Source: Candidatus Omnitrophota bacterium (GTDB lineage: Bacteria > Omnitrophota > Koll11 > Gorgyraeales > Gorgyraeaceae). From it: a stretch of DNA of 6,289 bases. The stretch is from positions 1-6,289 of the forward strand of contig JAHIRR010000305.1 of NCBI GenBank assembly GCA_018818505.1. Reading direction: 5' to 3'. Below are positions 5,257 to 6,289 of the stretch, piece by piece. The position numbers and the translations under genes were made by a program. The notes under the pieces are model-generated. The model was not told the DNA's origin, did not search any database, and was given only the letters and a program-made list of their open reading frames with translations. Position 1 is the first letter of the stretch, and the number at the start of each line of letters is the position of its first letter.

Positions 5257-6024
5257 ATGCTAAAGACGCAAAAAGAAAAGACAATATTAAAACAAAGCCT
5301 GATAGCGCTTGGCGCGATAGTGCTTCTTTATATATTCGCGATAAGCCCTTTTCTTAAAGACGGAAGCTCTATACTCGATGATGAGCTGGAGCGGAAGAGC
5401 GGAGATATAAAAAAGTATATTGCCCGCACAGGGGCGCTTCCATCCAAAGAAAGTTTTAAAAAATTAGAGACACAGACTTTTGAACTGGAAGAAAAGTTTA
5501 CAGAACTCATGGATTTTATAGATCCTGAAAAGACCAGAATAGCCGAGTCCACAACAGAGGCAGGCCTCTATTTCATAGATAAGCTGCACTCTTCAATGAA
5601 AAAGTTTTCAGATGTTGCTGCTTCCAAGAGTATAAGCCTTCCAGAAAATCTGGGGTTTGGCGACGGGCTCCCAAAAGAGCGCACGGTGGATACACTCCTA
5701 AGACAGCTGGAGACAGTGGAGCTGGTGATGGGTATATTATTAGAAAATGATACAATAGAGTTTACAGCTATAAAGCCGTTAAAGTCCATAGATTATATAG
5801 AATCTTTGAGCAAGGAGGTCCTATATTCTGAGATACCTCTTCAGATCTCAGTGAAGATAGATACTGAGGCCCTTATATCTCTTTTGCTGGAGCTTAAAAA
5901 CGCGAGCCCTGTAGTTTCAGTAAAAGAGATGCATATAAAAAGCGGGGATCTTGATAATGGCAAGATAGAGGCAAGTCTAGTTATGAGCACGTTTAATATA
6001 GCGCGCCCCGTTCCAAATTCTTAA
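5257..6024 (+). CDS. PilO/GspM-like, Amuc_1100-type pilus platform protein
   Basis: This is a 255-residue protein with a short basic cytoplasmic N-terminus (1-12), one membrane helix (about 14-32, LIALGAIVLLYIFAISPF), a coiled-coil region (about 36-122) and a folded periplasmic domain (about 128-250). The stretch SLPENLGFG (127-135), followed by LLRQLETVELVMGILLEN and a late IPLQISVKIDTEALISLLLEL, resembles Amuc_1100-family proteins, a PilO/GspM-like group encoded next to pilM in Akkermansia and relatives. PilO normally pairs with PilN through matching coiled coils, so the partner here would be the PilN part of the upstream protein. ATG 5257 is chosen because it places the membrane helix correctly; only A-rich sequence, with no Shine-Dalgarno, precedes it. 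Its last codons (RPVPNS and stop) fall in the left end of an inverted-repeat element (6005-6106), so the native C-terminus may have been replaced. Confidence 0.82.
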   Translation: MLKTQKEKTILKQSLIALGAIVLLYIFAISPFLKDGSSILDDELERKSGDIKKYIARTGALPSKESFKKLETQTFELEEKFTELMDFIDPEKTRIAESTTEAGLYFIDKLHSSMKKFSDVAASKSISLPENLGFGDGLPKERTVDTLLRQLETVELVMGILLENDTIEFTAIKPLKSIDYIESLSKEVLYSEIPLQISVKIDTEALISLLLELKNASPVVSVKEMHIKSGDLDNGKIEASLVMSTFNIARPVPNS

Positions 6025-6106
6025 AGAGCATCAAATGATACATTGGAATTGGCCGCAATTAGTTGCAAGGAGTAAATTGAATGTCGATTAGAATTTGGAA
6101 CGGGGC
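6005..6106. repeat. 102-bp MITE/REP-like element with 17-bp perfect inverted ends
   Basis: GCCCCGTTCCAAATTCT (6005-6021) is the exact reverse complement of 6090-6106. The 68-bp interior holds a small dyad AATTG(GCCG)CAATT at 6047-6060, close to the element's midpoint. No obvious target-site duplication flanks it, and no coding capacity for a mobility protein is present, so it would be a non-autonomous element or a second hairpin family moved in trans. Its arm shares no sequence with the CCTGG hairpins. The left end provides the last codons and stop of the PilO-like gene; the right end is translated as part of a mini-ORF. Confidence 0.75.
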
Positions 6107-6122
6107 CAGGGCAATAAAATGA
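6081..6122 (+). CDS. 13-codon mini-ORF coupled by ATGA to the next gene
   Basis: ATG 6081 is preceded by AAGGAG (6067-6072) with an ideal 8-nt spacing. The frame encodes MSIRIWNGARAIK and stops at TGA 6120-6122, overlapping the next start in ATGA (6119-6122). The next gene has only a poor Shine-Dalgarno, so ribosomes finishing this mini-ORF could reinitiate there. Six or so codons come from the right arm of the 6005-6106 element. The peptide itself resembles nothing I know; it may matter only as a coupling device, or be chance. Confidence 0.4.
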   Translation: MSIRIWNGARAIK

Positions 6123-6289
6123 TAATAAAAGAGAAGATCGTATTTTTATTGCTCCTGGTAGTTTCTATGGTGATATTGATCTTTGGATTTGGGTCACAGG
6201 GCAAGAAAAAAGAGGCTACAAGGGAATTGATGGAGGACATCGAGCTTGTGACCAAAAAGAGCAAGGCAAAGAAAAAGGCCGAGCTCAAA
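6119..6289 (+). CDS. Single-pass membrane protein of the pilus operon (3' partial)
   Basis: The frame is open from ATG 6119 to the window edge, 57 codons. It begins MIIKEK, followed by a membrane helix or uncleaved signal anchor (about residues 7-25, IVFLLLLVVSMVILIFGFG), then a strongly lysine-rich, charged, helical stretch (KKKEATRELMEDIELVTKKS). It lies 94 bases after the PilO-like stop and is entered through ATGA overlap with the mini-ORF at 6081. By position it could be a PilP-like or other platform partner encoded before the secretin, but no diagnostic motif is visible in what is present, so I do not assign a family. An in-frame TTG at 6095 is a possible earlier start but lacks a good Shine-Dalgarno. 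Confidence 0.7.
   Translation, partial: MIIKEKIVFLLLLVVSMVILIFGFGSQGKKKEATRELMEDIELVTKKSKAKKKAELK

Noticed and set aside
5328..5789. Antisense open frames opposite the PilO-like gene (5328-5552, 5568-5789, 5573-5755)
   Set aside because: Overlap each other and a well-supported gene; no ribosome sites and no recognisable products.
6088..6288. Antisense open frame opposite the last gene
   Set aside because: Its hydrophobic translation only mirrors the membrane helix and lysine-rich codons of the + strand gene, which has operon context.

Overview
The window reads as an accessory block inserted between a surface-protein gene and a type IV pilus/type II secretion-like assembly operon. All convincing genes are on the + strand. 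The organism is a diderm bacterium: the operon encodes inner-membrane pilus-platform proteins, and the third one resembles the Amuc_1100 family of Verrucomicrobia and relatives. Together with heavy use of the ATA isoleucine codon, this makes an uncultured PVC-type lineage such as Omnitrophota plausible. That placement is an inference, not something the sequence proves.

Layout. 1-429 is the 3' end of a large secreted or surface protein made of Ig-like/fibronectin-like repeats with an EF-hand-like loop. 430-3341 is the accessory block. It holds three near-identical long hairpins (436-486, 2566-2618, 3285-3337), a gene for an exported protein with a HIT/GalT-like domain (553-2484), and a REP-associated tyrosine transposase, RAYT (2644-3276). 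The transposase lies between hairpins 2 and 3 and the HIT-like gene between hairpins 1 and 2. The block is visibly more AT-rich than the pilus genes.

3357-6289 is the pilus-platform operon. It begins with a near-consensus sigma70 promoter (TTGACA, 17 nt, TATAGT) whose spacer holds a 6+6 bp dyad. An intrinsic terminator follows almost at the predicted +1, so the operon looks attenuated. The genes are a 62-residue MerR-type DNA-binding protein, a 507-residue natural PilM-PilN (GspL-like) fusion, a PilO/Amuc_1100-like protein, and the start of a further single-pass membrane protein.

Two gene junctions in the operon are occupied by unrelated repeat sequences that supply the stop codon of the upstream gene: a CACAGAT/ATCTGTG repeat after pilM-pilN, and a 102-bp element with 17-bp perfect inverted ends after the PilO-like gene. 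The second also carries a 13-codon mini-ORF with a strong Shine-Dalgarno that overlaps the next gene by ATGA.

The most interesting signals are the RAYT with its hairpin family (one compensatory base-pair change, nested palindromes, GTAG near the foot of the two copies flanking the transposase), the exported HIT-like protein bracketed by those hairpins, and the promoter-dyad-terminator control region of the pilus operon.
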